Positions 36,201-44,472 of a stretch of DNA of 64,000 nt are shown here, in pieces. The translations under genes were made by a program, and so were the position numbers. How positions within the stretch are numbered: the stretch's first letter is position 1; the number at the start of each line of letters is the position of its first letter. The notes beneath the pieces were generated by a model, which saw only the letters and a list, made by a program, of their open reading frames with translations, searched no databases and was not told the origin of the DNA. This stretch comes from Bacillota bacterium (GTDB lineage: Bacteria; Bacillota; Clostridia; Lachnospirales; Lachnospiraceae). The stretch lies in contig JAEWAK010000013.1 in assembly GCA_023391695.1 (NCBI GenBank), forward strand, positions 1 through 64,000, in the 5' to 3' direction.

Positions 36201-37008
36201 CTATGGTGATCCCGATTATCCCACAACCCTGTGGCATAGCCAGGAAAGCCAGAATATCGTCAATGAATCCGCCCGCCAGTCCCTGACGCTGTTAAAAAAC
36301 AACGGTGTCCTGCCCCTTAAGGTAAACAGCGGCGATACACTGGTTGTAGCAGGGCCCAGGGCTACCAGCGACGATATGGCAAACGATAATATCGCCAATG
36401 TTATCTGGCAATCCATCTACCATGACAATCCCCAGGCCAAGACCTATTACCAGGGTATTAAGGACCGGGCAGGGACCGGGGTAAATGTTGTACTGAATGA
36501 TTCTGATACGGCGAAGGCAGCCGTTGTAGTCATTGGTGAAAAAAGCTATACCCACGGAACGGAATGGCCGGAGAAACAGATTACCCTTCCGGCCGACCAG
36601 ATTGCACAGATCGATAAATTCTACAGCCGTGGAATACCCGTAATAGCCGTGGTGGTTATGCCAAGACCCTATGTACTGACAGATATCCTGGACAAATGTG
36701 CGGCGGTAGTAGTGGTTTACCGGCCCGGTAACGGCGGCGGACTAACGACTTCCCAGCTGCTGTTCGGCGATTTCCAGCCAAGTGGAAAGCTCCCTTTCCA
36801 GCTTCCGCGGTCGGTGGAGCAGGTAGGTACCGATATCAGTACCAACCAGCTTGAAAAATGGGATCTGCCCTATGACTTGGGAGCAACGGATGCAGAACGT
36901 GCCGAAATCCGGGAATATATCCGGAACGGTTTGCCGGTTCCTACCGGTTACGGAAATCCGCTCTTTCCTTATGGTTATGGACTGCAGGACTTTACGCCGT
37001 CAGAGTAA
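33217..37008 (+). CDS. Secreted modular GH3 glycosidase
   Basis: A 1263-residue secreted GH3-family enzyme. The signal peptide ends near MAA (about residue 29). Modules in order: CBM6-like (about 30-155, IEAEDYSAM and YVDAGDWMDYQV), an unknown strand-rich linker (about 160-255), a chitobiase C-terminal-type module (259-335), an F5/8-type/CBM32 module (about 343-465), a second chitobiase-type module (about 474-550), an FN3-like domain (about 553-655), then GH3 (about 660-1263). The nucleophile is probably D933 in VVVTDW, where most members have SDW, and KHW replaces the common KHF. ATG 33217 is chosen because GGGAGG precedes the signal peptide. Likely beta-glucosidase or N-acetylglucosaminidase; substrate not certain. 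Confidence 0.88.
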   Translation: MLKNKFLAILLILAMTAGVIMTKPPVMAAAGDTVRIEAEDYSAMNGIETEVCQEGGLNVGYVDAGDWMDYQVNIPDGGFYTARFRVSSPYDNTRFQLLDGNTVLATLTVPNTGGWQNWENITAAVTLGAGSRTLRVNAVTNGWNLNWFELETLEELPVTEINIPVTGPYAQYLEIGLNPEDLNGQSSIRTQNTEVNHVLKYHTGDTVTLRVNYIVEQKQVQFSTRDQNGNIIRGNPLTFTVLPDSAVSVEITDQAATAAPVFTPGAGTYGTAQEVTITSATQGAVIRYTADGSTPGAASAVYTGPIQVKETTTLKAYAASDGLADSAVVSATYTIGSGQANLALGKTAEAYSYLGGNVAAAAFDGNGGTRWESEFSDPQWIYVDLGTSYWVNGVKLDWEAASGKDYKIQVSGDASDWQDVFTRTSGFGGEENITFDPAEARYVRLYGTARNTDYGYSLWEFEVYGQSTPPLPRTAAPTFSVSPGTYTSAIEVALASETKGAVIRYTTDGSTPTAASPIYTGPIPIGMTTTIRAIATGTGMADSVVAEAVYTIVGFRVLSPAGGQMVTDTRTPVLTWEARAGAVKYEVWVNLSRTDYDWTASGNLLDRYTKVAEVTGTSCTAPSLVDRWTYKWYVVAIDGTGSRIQSDIGRFSVYLPYLEQISDGIDIVNGSRDLNKNGTIEPYEDWHNPIETRLDDLMDRMSSEEKLNQLFYSPESLSSLNTLAGFVFSYGTTDFIKDAQIKVASEQRLGIPIAFAGDKIQGWKTVFPTELGLAATGNLELAWECGDLQRREQKAWGFTGTLSPLAEVNTKVLYPRFQEGTGENADYSAALVRAMICGMQGGPEVNPKSIMITVKHWPSQGAGGEQSIVYDSDTIKWHMKPWYAALEANCGTIMPGYGGAPYLDPSGSGAGTSKPTIDYLRDVLGFDGVVVTDWLASATDTSVKSLSAGCDVMGGAVASGTDFNTLINAVGWDRLNESARRVLDLKLRLGLFENPYGDPDYPTTLWHSQESQNIVNESARQSLTLLKNNGVLPLKVNSGDTLVVAGPRATSDDMANDNIANVIWQSIYHDNPQAKTYYQGIKDRAGTGVNVVLNDSDTAKAAVVVIGEKSYTHGTEWPEKQITLPADQIAQIDKFYSRGIPVIAVVVMPRPYVLTDILDKCAAVVVVYRPGNGGGLTTSQLLFGDFQPSGKLPFQLPRSVEQVGTDISTNQLEKWDLPYDLGATDAERAEIREYIRNGLPVPTGYGNPLFPYGYGLQDFTPSE

Positions 37009-37110
37009 ATGATACTTATACGCTTTGAGGTTTATCTCTGATTAATATCTGATATATATGGTTTATTCGGAAAATTATGTCGGATAAATACCACAGAGAG
37101 TGATATAGGG

Positions 37111-37165
37111 AAGATGATTGCAAACAGGGATTAATTCCGTAAATTGCAATCATCTTCCTCTTTTT
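37111..37165 (+). terminator. Rho-independent terminator of the GH3 gene
   Basis: AAGATGATTGCAA (37111-37123) pairs perfectly with TTGCAATCATCTT (37144-37156), followed by CCTCTTTTT. Confidence 0.88.
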
Positions 37166-37202
37166 ACCCCGTTCTGCCGCAAGTTCATACCTGGGGTCTT
37201 TC

Positions 37203-37530
37203 TTAATATATATTTTTACTCAGGTAGCGGTCTCCCCGGTCGGGAAGGATGACCACCAGATTGCTGGTCTTATCCGCAGAAAATGAAGTTTTTCTGACAC
37301 CGGATAATGCCGCACAGGAAGAGATTCCAGCATTACCGGCAGTGGCCTCTACTGTTGTAGAACCCGGTTTCAGGAGGCCTCTCTTTTCCGCATCCCGTAT
37401 CAATGCCATACCCATGTGGTCTTTTACGCTGCCGCAGAAGTTCCACAATTTCAATTTTGCAAATCCCTGCTTTGACTAGAACAAGAGGCGTATTACCGAT
37501 TAATTCACGGTAACCATTATAATATTTCAT
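37203..37530 (-). pseudogene. Remnant of cysteine synthase (cysK)
   Basis: About 330 bases of decayed O-acetylserine sulfhydrylase on the minus strand, against about 920 for an intact gene. The start reads MKYYNGYRELIGNTPLVLVK from 37530. A frame change follows, then GSVKDHMGMALIRDAEKRGLL and TTVEATAGNAGIS, matching the PLP-lysine and SGNTG regions of CysK. The sequence then jumps to LVVILPDRGDRYLSKNIY, matching the C-terminus. So there is at least one frameshift and a large internal deletion. It cannot make an active enzyme. An intact copy is probably elsewhere, given the sulfate module. Confidence 0.85.
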
Positions 37531-37596
37531 TCTTGATTTGAAGGATATTATCTGATAACATAAAGGCAAAAGTGAATATATATGGGGGGAATCTGG

Positions 37597-38643
37597 TTGT
37601 ATATTTTGATTCGTAAAATGGAACCTACGGAAGCGAAAGAGGTGAAAAAGCTGGGAATAAAATCTTTCAGGAGTTTTGAGAGCCTGTTTGTCCCGGTGCC
37701 GAAGGAAGCACTTGTTGCAGTAATGGATTCAAAAATCGTTGCGGCGGTTATTGTTAAATATGTCCATTCTAAAAACTCACAGAAAACGGGTTATATCGAT
37801 TTTGCCTTTGTTGACCGTGCATATCATAATCAGGGGATCGGACGCCAAATATATAAAGCGGCCATCGATTATCTCTGGGACCAAGGCTGCAGCCATATTA
37901 CCGCATTGGTGAAAGATGACAATGTCGGTTCCTGGAGTTTATTCTTAAAAAACGGATTTGAAAGAGTCAGTTTATATACCTTAATAAAAAATATTGGAAC
38001 AAATGGATTTTGGAATCATCTTATACACACAGCCATAGGATGGGCAGCCGGAATGGACCTTTACCTGGCTGAATCCGGTGGGAAAGCGGTACAAAAGGAA
38101 GGCGGAAGTTTTTATCAGGGTTTTAAATATATACTCGTTAATTTTTTAATTTCACTGATCGTTATCATTCGCTTGGGACTGTCACAGACAATGGTTTTTG
38201 CAGGGGCGCTGCTTTTGGTATTGTCACTTAGCATTCTTACGGGATACCTGGGTACTGTTTTCAGTAAACGGAAATGGAAATTCCGATTGGTAAATTGCGG
38301 TTTTCTTATTTCTGTTTTTATGTTCCTGTTAGGCATGATATATCCAATGGTTGGAAACTGGTATCCGGATCATTATGAAAATACCGGAAAATTTCGAAAA
38401 GATTTGGGTATCCAGGCATGGGTAAACTGGGTGGGAATCTTTCTTTTCGCTTTCGTATCCCATATCCTTAGCCCCTATTACCTCTTTTTTAATTATGTAT
38501 ATGCAATATGCTATATGTTACTTATTTTTCGGATACTGGCCGTATATCCTTTTTCAGGGTTTGGCGGAAGCAGGGTACTTGCCTGGAATAAAGCGGTGTA
38601 TCTCGTTACAGGACTGCTTACACTGGGAGTTTTGTGGCTGTGA
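37597..38643 (+). CDS. GNAT N-acetyltransferase fused to a membrane domain
   Basis: About 348 residues. The N-terminal half (about 1-140) is a GNAT acetyltransferase domain, with the acetyl-CoA motif around AYHNQGIGRQIYKAAIDYL and a second-half NVGSWSLFLKNGFERVS. The C-terminal half (about 175-348) has five or six membrane segments with no recognised family. TTG 37597 is preferred because GGGGGG lies seven bases upstream; ATG 37582 is possible. The substrate is unknown. The HAD gene follows 45 bases later and may be co-transcribed. Confidence 0.75.
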   Translation: MYILIRKMEPTEAKEVKKLGIKSFRSFESLFVPVPKEALVAVMDSKIVAAVIVKYVHSKNSQKTGYIDFAFVDRAYHNQGIGRQIYKAAIDYLWDQGCSHITALVKDDNVGSWSLFLKNGFERVSLYTLIKNIGTNGFWNHLIHTAIGWAAGMDLYLAESGGKAVQKEGGSFYQGFKYILVNFLISLIVIIRLGLSQTMVFAGALLLVLSLSILTGYLGTVFSKRKWKFRLVNCGFLISVFMFLLGMIYPMVGNWYPDHYENTGKFRKDLGIQAWVNWVGIFLFAFVSHILSPYYLFFNYVYAICYMLLIFRILAVYPFSGFGGSRVLAWNKAVYLVTGLLTLGVLWL

Positions 38644-38688
38644 ACGATACGGCAGAGAAAATACACAGGAAGATAATGGAGGTTCAAA

Positions 38689-39351
38689 ATGATAGAGAGT
38701 GTTGTATTTGATATGGATGGTGTTATTTTTGATACGGAAAGGATGTGTTCGGATGTCTGGCACCAAGTTGGAAAAGAAATGGGCCTAGCAGATATCGGTT
38801 TGGCCGTAACAGCATGTGTAGGATTAAATTCCGGGGATACCGGGCAATTTTTCCTGAAACTGTATGGTGAGGAATTTCCTTATGAGGATTTTAAGGAACG
38901 CTCCTCCCTGTTGTTTCGTAAAATTATGGAGCGGGAAGGCTTGCCTGTAAAACCGGGGGTTTTTGAAATACTTAATTTTCTGCAGGAGCATAATTATAAG
39001 ATAGCTCTGGCAACTTCAACCAATAAAGCCAATGTAATGAAATATCTGGAAGAAGCCGGGATAACCCACTACTTCCAGGCAATTGTTACCGGTGATATGG
39101 TAACCCATGGGAAACCGGATCCGGAGATCTATTTAAAGGCATGTAAGGAGCTTTATTCCCTGCCGGAAGTATCCCTTGCCGTTGAAGATTCCCCAAACGG
39201 ACTAAAAGCCGCATATCATGCCGGAATGAAGCCGGTTATGGTGCCGGATCTAATTCAGCCGGATGAAGAATTGAAGAAATTATTGTTTGGTAAATTTGAT
39301 TCCCTGCATGAAGTAAAAAATTATTTATTAAGATGTCGGGAAAAATTATAA
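38689..39351 (+). CDS. HAD-superfamily phosphatase, beta-phosphoglucomutase-like
   Basis: A 220-residue cytoplasmic haloacid-dehalogenase-type hydrolase. Motif I is FDMDGVIFDTE at residues 6-16, motif II is ATSTNK, motif III lysine is in GKPDPEIY and motif IV is VEDSPNGLKAA. The helical cap after motif I puts it in the subfamily of sugar phosphatases and beta-phosphoglucomutases. GGAGG precedes ATG 38689. It could be a phosphosugar phosphatase linked to the nearby glycoside-hydrolase or fucose genes, but the substrate cannot be assigned. Confidence 0.85.
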   Translation: MIESVVFDMDGVIFDTERMCSDVWHQVGKEMGLADIGLAVTACVGLNSGDTGQFFLKLYGEEFPYEDFKERSSLLFRKIMEREGLPVKPGVFEILNFLQEHNYKIALATSTNKANVMKYLEEAGITHYFQAIVTGDMVTHGKPDPEIYLKACKELYSLPEVSLAVEDSPNGLKAAYHAGMKPVMVPDLIQPDEELKKLLFGKFDSLHEVKNYLLRCREKL

Positions 39352-39356
39352 CAGCA

Positions 39357-40229
39357 TCATAATATCTGTAAAGGGGCATAGTTTAATTTCCTGTATTTAG
39401 CCGGAGTTATGCCCTTATATTTTTTAAAGGCCTTGATGAAATAACTCATATCGTTAAAACCGACCTGATAGGTGATATCGGTAATGGACATATCCGAATT
39501 GAGTAATTGGTAGCAGGCACGTTCCACCCGGTAGTAATTTAAATAGTCAATGGGGCTTTTGTGGGTCATTTCCTGGAAGAAACGGCAGAAGTATTTGGGT
39601 GACATACCGGCAGCTTTGGATAACTCGTCCAGGGTAATTACGGAAGAGTAGGAATTCTCAATCACTTCCAATACCTGTTTTAACTGCAGGATGCGCCTGT
39701 GATTCTGCGGCGTCTGTAGGGAATCCGTTACAAAATCGCCGTTTTCCAATATCATCCCGATGAGCTGATAAAGGCAGCCCTGTATAATTAACTGGTAACC
39801 GTAATTTTTCTTAACCAGAACATCAAATAACTGCCATACCGTCTTGTGGATTTCCGAACTTTCCCCGGTAAAAAATTCATTGATATTTATAACATGATTC
39901 ATAATGTCCTGGATGAATTTCTGGCAGGCGTTATCCTTTTTCATTAACATATTCATATCAAAAACAATACATTCGTAGATACAGTTTTCCGGTGTCCCAC
40001 CATGAAGGGTCCCACTGTTGATAAACAGGATATCACCCTGGCTGGCATGGAATTCTTTTTCATCCAGAAAAATTGTGAATTCACCTTCCAAAATACGAAT
40101 AATTTCATATTCTACATGCCAGTGATAGGGCATGGCATATTGGGGGTGCTGGCTGTCTATATGATGGAATTCCATAGGAAAATCAAAGGTTCCGCGTATT
40201 TTCCTTTCATTGTAGTCGATATATTGCAT
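39357..40229 (-). CDS. AraC-family regulator, likely of the fucose operon
   Basis: A 290-residue activator. The N-terminal cupin domain contains YHWHVEYEIIRILEGEFTIFLDEKEF and INSGTLHGG, which suit carbohydrate sensing. The C-terminal part (about 190-285) has the double helix-turn-helix of AraC proteins, with LDELSKAAGMSPKYFCRFFQEM and DITYQVGFNDMSYFIKAFKKYKG. It reads away from fucI across a 154-base promoter region, the usual place for a local activator. Fucose or a fuculose derivative as effector is inferred from context only. Confidence 0.88.
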   Translation of the reverse strand: MQYIDYNERKIRGTFDFPMEFHHIDSQHPQYAMPYHWHVEYEIIRILEGEFTIFLDEKEFHASQGDILFINSGTLHGGTPENCIYECIVFDMNMLMKKDNACQKFIQDIMNHVININEFFTGESSEIHKTVWQLFDVLVKKNYGYQLIIQGCLYQLIGMILENGDFVTDSLQTPQNHRRILQLKQVLEVIENSYSSVITLDELSKAAGMSPKYFCRFFQEMTHKSPIDYLNYYRVERACYQLLNSDMSITDITYQVGFNDMSYFIKAFKKYKGITPAKYRKLNYAPLQIL

Positions 40230-40326
40230 AGGATACCTCCAAGGTGAATATTTTTATGTTTTTTGCTATTATAACACAAGTATTAAATTCACAGCAATAG
40301 TATATTATAAGGGAACAGAAGAATTA

Positions 40327-40353
40327 GTTACAATTCATAAGGCGAACTGTAAC
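40327..40353 (+). promoter_or_regulatory. Inverted repeat in the regulator/fucI promoter region
   Basis: GTTACA (40327-40332) and TGTAAC (40348-40353) are perfect arms 15 bases apart, 30 bases before fucI. It is a candidate operator for the AraC-type regulator. Confidence 0.4.
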
Positions 40354-40383
40354 AATAATTATAATATTTATGGAGGTATAAAC

Positions 40384-42177
40384 ATGGCTAAGAGCAGATT
40401 AATTGGTGATTATCCGGTAATCGGAATCAGACCTACTATTGATGGACGCAGGGGTGTACTTAAGGTAAGGGAATCGCTGGAAGAACAGACCATGAATATG
40501 GCAAAGGCAGCGGCAGAACTATTTACAAAGAATTTAAGATATTCAAGCGGTGAACCCGTAAAAGTTATTATAGCAGATACAACCATCGGACGTGTTGCGG
40601 AAGCCGCAGCCTGTGCGGACAAGTTCAGAAAAGCAGGCGTGGATATTACGCTTACGGTAACTCCCTGCTGGTGTTACGGTTCCGAAACCATGGATATGGA
40701 CACTAAAACAATTAAAGGTGTCTGGGGATTCAACGGAACTGAAAGACCCGGTGCGGTATACTTGGCAGCCGTTTTGGCAGGACATGCCCAAAAGGGACTC
40801 CCGGCCTTCGGAATTTACGGACATGATGTACAGAATGCGGATGATACGGATATTCCCGCCGACGTACAGGAGAAGTTATTACGTTTCGGACGTGCAGCCG
40901 TAGCAGCAGCTACCATGCGCGGAAAATCCTATTTACAGATCGGTTCCATCTGTATGGGTATTGCAGGTTCCATCATCAGCCCCGAATTCTTTGAAGAATA
41001 CTTAGGCATGAGAGTGGAATCCGTAGATGAAGTTGAAATTATCCGTAGAATGACAGAGGATATCTATGATAAAGCAGAATTTGAAAAAGCATTGGCCTGG
41101 ACTAAGGCAAACTGTAAGTCAGGTTTTGATAAGAATCCTGCCGAAATCCAGAAATCACCGGAACAAAAGGAAAAAGACTGGGAATTTGTTGTTAAGATGA
41201 TGTGCATCATCAAGGATTTATATAACGGCAATCCCAACCTTCCGGAAGATGCCAGGGAAGAAAGCGTCGGACATAATGCCATTGCCGGCGGATTCCAGGG
41301 GCAAAGACAGTGGACGGACTTTTATCCCAACTGTGACTTCCCGGAAGCTATGCTTAATTCTTCCTTTGACTGGGAAGGTGCGAGAGAACCCTATATCCTT
41401 GCAACGGAAAATGACACGTTAAACGGTGTCGGTATGCTGTTTGGCAAGTTACTTACCAATACGGCACAGATCTTTGCGGATGTAAGAACTTACTGGAGTC
41501 CTGAGGCCGTTAAGAAAGCCACCGGTTATGATCTGGAAGGCGTTGCAAAGGAATCCGAAGGTTTCATTCACCTGATCAATTCCGGCGCTGCCTGCATTGA
41601 TGCCTGCGGCGAAGTAAAAGATGCAAAGGGAAACGGTATCATCAAGCCTTTCTGGGAGATGACGGAAGCAGACCAGAAAGCCTGCCTTGACGCAACTACC
41701 TGGAATGCGGCCGATAACGGTTACTTCAGAGGAGGCGGTTATTCCTCCAGATTCTTAACCAGAAGTGAAATGCCGGTTACTATGATGCGTTTAAATCTGG
41801 TAAAAGGTTTGGGCCCCGTAATGCAGCTGGTAGAAGGCTATACCGTTAACCTTCCGGAAGAAGTATCCGACAAATTGTGGAAGAGAACCGATTATACCTG
41901 GCCTTGTACCTGGTTTGCTCCAAGACTTACCGGTGAAGGTGCATTTAAATCCGCTTATGACGTCATGAACAACTGGGGTGCTAATCACGGCGCCATCAGC
42001 TACGGTCATATCGGAGCAGATATCATCACTTTATGTTCCATCTTAAGAATTCCGGTATGTATGCATAATGTTTCCGAAGAAAAGATTTTTAGACCGGCAT
42101 CCTGGAATGCGTTCGGTATGGATAAAGAGGGTCAGGATTACAGGGCTTGTGAGGCTTATGGTCCCCTTTATAAATAA
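40384..42177 (+). CDS. fucI: L-fucose isomerase
   Basis: FucI converts L-fucose to L-fuculose in the cytoplasm, the first step of fucose use. The protein has 597 residues, matching the family (about 590). Family blocks include IGIRPTIDGRRGVLKVRESLEEQTMNMAKA at the N-terminus, the central GGFQGQRQWTDFYPNCDFPEA and the C-terminal HGAISYGHIGADIITL with a catalytic-site histidine. GGAGG precedes ATG 40384. It opens the fucI-kinase-fucU group and may be activated by the divergent AraC-type regulator. Confidence 0.96.
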   Translation: MAKSRLIGDYPVIGIRPTIDGRRGVLKVRESLEEQTMNMAKAAAELFTKNLRYSSGEPVKVIIADTTIGRVAEAAACADKFRKAGVDITLTVTPCWCYGSETMDMDTKTIKGVWGFNGTERPGAVYLAAVLAGHAQKGLPAFGIYGHDVQNADDTDIPADVQEKLLRFGRAAVAAATMRGKSYLQIGSICMGIAGSIISPEFFEEYLGMRVESVDEVEIIRRMTEDIYDKAEFEKALAWTKANCKSGFDKNPAEIQKSPEQKEKDWEFVVKMMCIIKDLYNGNPNLPEDAREESVGHNAIAGGFQGQRQWTDFYPNCDFPEAMLNSSFDWEGAREPYILATENDTLNGVGMLFGKLLTNTAQIFADVRTYWSPEAVKKATGYDLEGVAKESEGFIHLINSGAACIDACGEVKDAKGNGIIKPFWEMTEADQKACLDATTWNAADNGYFRGGGYSSRFLTRSEMPVTMMRLNLVKGLGPVMQLVEGYTVNLPEEVSDKLWKRTDYTWPCTWFAPRLTGEGAFKSAYDVMNNWGANHGAISYGHIGADIITLCSILRIPVCMHNVSEEKIFRPASWNAFGMDKEGQDYRACEAYGPLYK

Positions 42178-42190
42178 GGAGGATTAAACC

Positions 42191-43657
42191 GTGAAAAAAG
42201 TATTGGCGTTTGATTTTGGTGCTTCCGGCGGAAGAGCTATGCTTGGTATTTATGACGGAAATTCCATACAGCTGAAAGAAATTCACCGGTTTTCCAATGA
42301 TCCGGTTATTGTAAACGGCACCATGTACTGGGATATTCTCCGGTTATTTCATGAGATCAAACAGGGTCTTATCAAAGCAAAACATGAATCGGAATTTGAC
42401 AGCATCGGCATTGACACCTGGGGCGTAGATATCGGCCTCCTTGATAAGAAGGGGTATCTTTTGGAAAATCCGGTGCATTACAGGGATAACCGGACACAGG
42501 GAATGCTTAAGAAAAGTTTTGAAAAGCTTCCGAAGCAGGAGTTCTACAGTATTACCGGCAATCAGTTTATGGAAATAAATACGGCTTTCCAATTGCTGTC
42601 CTTGAAACGAAACAGGCCGGAATTACTGGAGCGGACGGATAAACTGTTATTGACACCGGATCTGCTTAACTATATGCTAACCGGTGAGAAAGCGGCGGAG
42701 TATTCCATTGCGTCCACCACCCAGCTTATGGATGCTAAAAAAGGTATCTGGTCTGAAAAGGTTATAAATGCACTTGGCCTGCCGGAGAGAATATTCGCTC
42801 CCATCGTTGCCAGCGGTACGAAAATCGGTGTCCTTTCCGATGAAATCTGCGAGGAGCTGGGGATTAAAAAATGTGATGTCATTGCGGTAGCCGGCCATGA
42901 TACCCAAAGTGCTTTGGCAGCGGTACCGGCAGAAGAAGAGAAGTTCATATTTATCAGCTGCGGCACCTGGTCCTTGATCGGAACAGAGCTGGATACACCT
43001 CTTATCAATGAAAAATCGGATTTCTATAATATTACCAATGAAGGCGGTTATGGGGGAAAAGCTTCCTTCCTTAAGAATATAACCGGCTTATGGCTCATTC
43101 AGGAAAGCAGACGGCAGTGGATAAGGGAAGGGCGGGAGTACGGCTTCGGCCAGTTGGAAGACTTGGCAGGAGAAGCAAAAGCTTTTGCTTCTTTCATTGA
43201 TCCGGACGCGCCGGAATTCTCACCGGCTGGGGATATGCCTTCACGCATTCAGGATTATTGCAGGCGTACCGGGCAGAAGATACCTGAAACTGCAGGTGAG
43301 ATCGTACGCTGCATTAATGAAAGCCTGGCTCTTAAATACCGCTATGCCCTGGAACAAATCAGTGAATGCACAGGCCTGAAATATCACAAGATCCATATGG
43401 TTGGCGGAGGTATTCAAAGTAAACTGTTATGCCGGTTTACGGCGGATGCAAGCGGCTGTACGGTGGTTGCAGGCCCGGTTGAAGCTACGGTACTTGGCAA
43501 TGTTGCCTTGCAGTTAATGGCTTCCGGTCAGATAAAAGATTTGCAGGAAGCCAGAAAAATTATCGGGCAGTCACCTGATATTACCAGGTATGAACCGGGG
43601 GATACGAAAGCCTGGGAGGAAGCTTTTATACGTTATAAAGAAATAATCCAAAGTTAA
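42191..43657 (+). CDS. FGGY-family kinase, probable L-fuculokinase
   Basis: A 488-residue sugar kinase that starts 13 bases after fucI. The N-terminal ATPase fold begins FDFGASGGRAMLG, and GIDTWGVDIGLLD is the FGGY sugar-site motif. The C-terminal half has HMVGGGIQSKLLCRFTADA. In overall sequence it looks more like rhamnulokinase than enterobacterial FucK, as is common in clostridia. Context makes phosphorylation of L-fuculose likely, perhaps of L-rhamnulose as well. The L-fuculose-1-phosphate aldolase that should follow is not in the window. Confidence 0.9.
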   Translation: MKKVLAFDFGASGGRAMLGIYDGNSIQLKEIHRFSNDPVIVNGTMYWDILRLFHEIKQGLIKAKHESEFDSIGIDTWGVDIGLLDKKGYLLENPVHYRDNRTQGMLKKSFEKLPKQEFYSITGNQFMEINTAFQLLSLKRNRPELLERTDKLLLTPDLLNYMLTGEKAAEYSIASTTQLMDAKKGIWSEKVINALGLPERIFAPIVASGTKIGVLSDEICEELGIKKCDVIAVAGHDTQSALAAVPAEEEKFIFISCGTWSLIGTELDTPLINEKSDFYNITNEGGYGGKASFLKNITGLWLIQESRRQWIREGREYGFGQLEDLAGEAKAFASFIDPDAPEFSPAGDMPSRIQDYCRRTGQKIPETAGEIVRCINESLALKYRYALEQISECTGLKYHKIHMVGGGIQSKLLCRFTADASGCTVVAGPVEATVLGNVALQLMASGQIKDLQEARKIIGQSPDITRYEPGDTKAWEEAFIRYKEIIQS

Positions 43658-43677
43658 GATTTCATAGTTGAACTATA

Positions 43678-43736
43678 AAGCGGCAGGGAAATAAAAAGGG
43701 GCTTTTCAGACCTGATTTCCTGCAGCTGCCGTATTA
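43678..43736 (+). promoter_or_regulatory. Hairpin between the kinase and fucU
   Basis: GGCAGGGAAAT near 43682 pairs with ATTTCC and TGCCGT arms near 43718-43735 with a large loop. No T-run follows, so partial termination or RNA processing is more likely than full termination. Confidence 0.4.
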
Positions 43737-43758
43737 AATAAATATGTGGAGGTTTATT

Positions 43759-44202
43759 ATGTTAAAAGGTATACCCTCAATTTTGTCACCGGAATTGTTA
43801 AAGGTTCTGTGTGAAATGGGACACAGCGACCGCCTGGTGATTTCTGACGGTAATTTTCCGGCAGAATCCATGGGAAAAAATGCAATTGTGATCCGCTGTG
43901 ACGGACATGGTGTTCCTGAAGTGTTAGATGCTATTTTAAAGGTATTCCCGCTGGATACGTATACGGAAAAACCGGTTAATCTCATGGAGGTTATGCCTGG
44001 CGATAAGGTTGAAACTCCTATCTGGGATACTTACAAAGATATCATAAAAAAACACGATGCCCGCGGTGAAAAAACCGTTGGCTGCATTGAAAGATTTGCG
44101 TTTTATGAAGAAGCAAAAACAGCCTATGCAATTATCGCGACCAGTGAAAAAGCCCTTTATGCCAATATTATGCTCCAAAAAGGTGTTGTAGTTGAAGGTT
44201 GA
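43759..44202 (+). CDS. fucU: L-fucose mutarotase (RbsD/FucU family)
   Basis: FucU interconverts the anomers of L-fucose and speeds flux into the isomerase. The protein has 147 residues, normal for FucU. The N-terminus MLKGIPSILSPELLKVLCEMGHSDRLVISDGNFP contains the family HSD motif, followed by RCDGHGVPEVLDAIL. ATG 43759 is fixed by GGAGG just upstream. It lies 101 bases after the kinase gene and ends with a strong terminator. Confidence 0.94.
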   Translation: MLKGIPSILSPELLKVLCEMGHSDRLVISDGNFPAESMGKNAIVIRCDGHGVPEVLDAILKVFPLDTYTEKPVNLMEVMPGDKVETPIWDTYKDIIKKHDARGEKTVGCIERFAFYEEAKTAYAIIATSEKALYANIMLQKGVVVEG

Positions 44203-44290
44203 TCCGCCCTGGGCCGATTCAGCAGATCATAGAATTCATATAAAGTTATGAAGCACGTTTTATCGGTAAATATAAAGTATATCTGTAAGA

Positions 44291-44353
44291 AAACGGACCT
44301 GATATTTTAAGGATGGTGTAATCCTGTTGATGTAAAATATCCGGTCTGTTTTT
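44291..44353 (+). terminator. Rho-independent terminator of the fuc group
   Basis: AACGGACC and GATATTTTA on the 5' side pair with TAAAATATC and GGTCTGTT on the 3' side with one mismatch, and a T-run follows. The loop contains its own AGGAT/ATCCT stem. Confidence 0.85.
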
Positions 44354-44441
44354 CCGTTACATCGAAAGGCAAACCTGCTCTCAGAGGCAGGTAATCGGGC
44401 CTTGGCTATTCAGTAATTAATATAAGGAATTTGCTATTTCA

Positions 44442-44471
44442 TATACATGTTTACAAACTTTGTGATATAAT
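44442..44471 (+). promoter_or_regulatory. Probable promoter of the hem cluster
   Basis: TATACA (44442-44447) and TATAAT (44466-44471) are 18 bases apart, about 250 bases before hemA. The -35 is weak, so the call is tentative. Confidence 0.45.
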
Positions 44472-44472
44472 A

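Noticed and set aside
37249..37479. Plus-strand open frame over the cysK remnant
   Set aside because: The opposite strand shows clear cysteine-synthase motifs, so this frame is its shadow.
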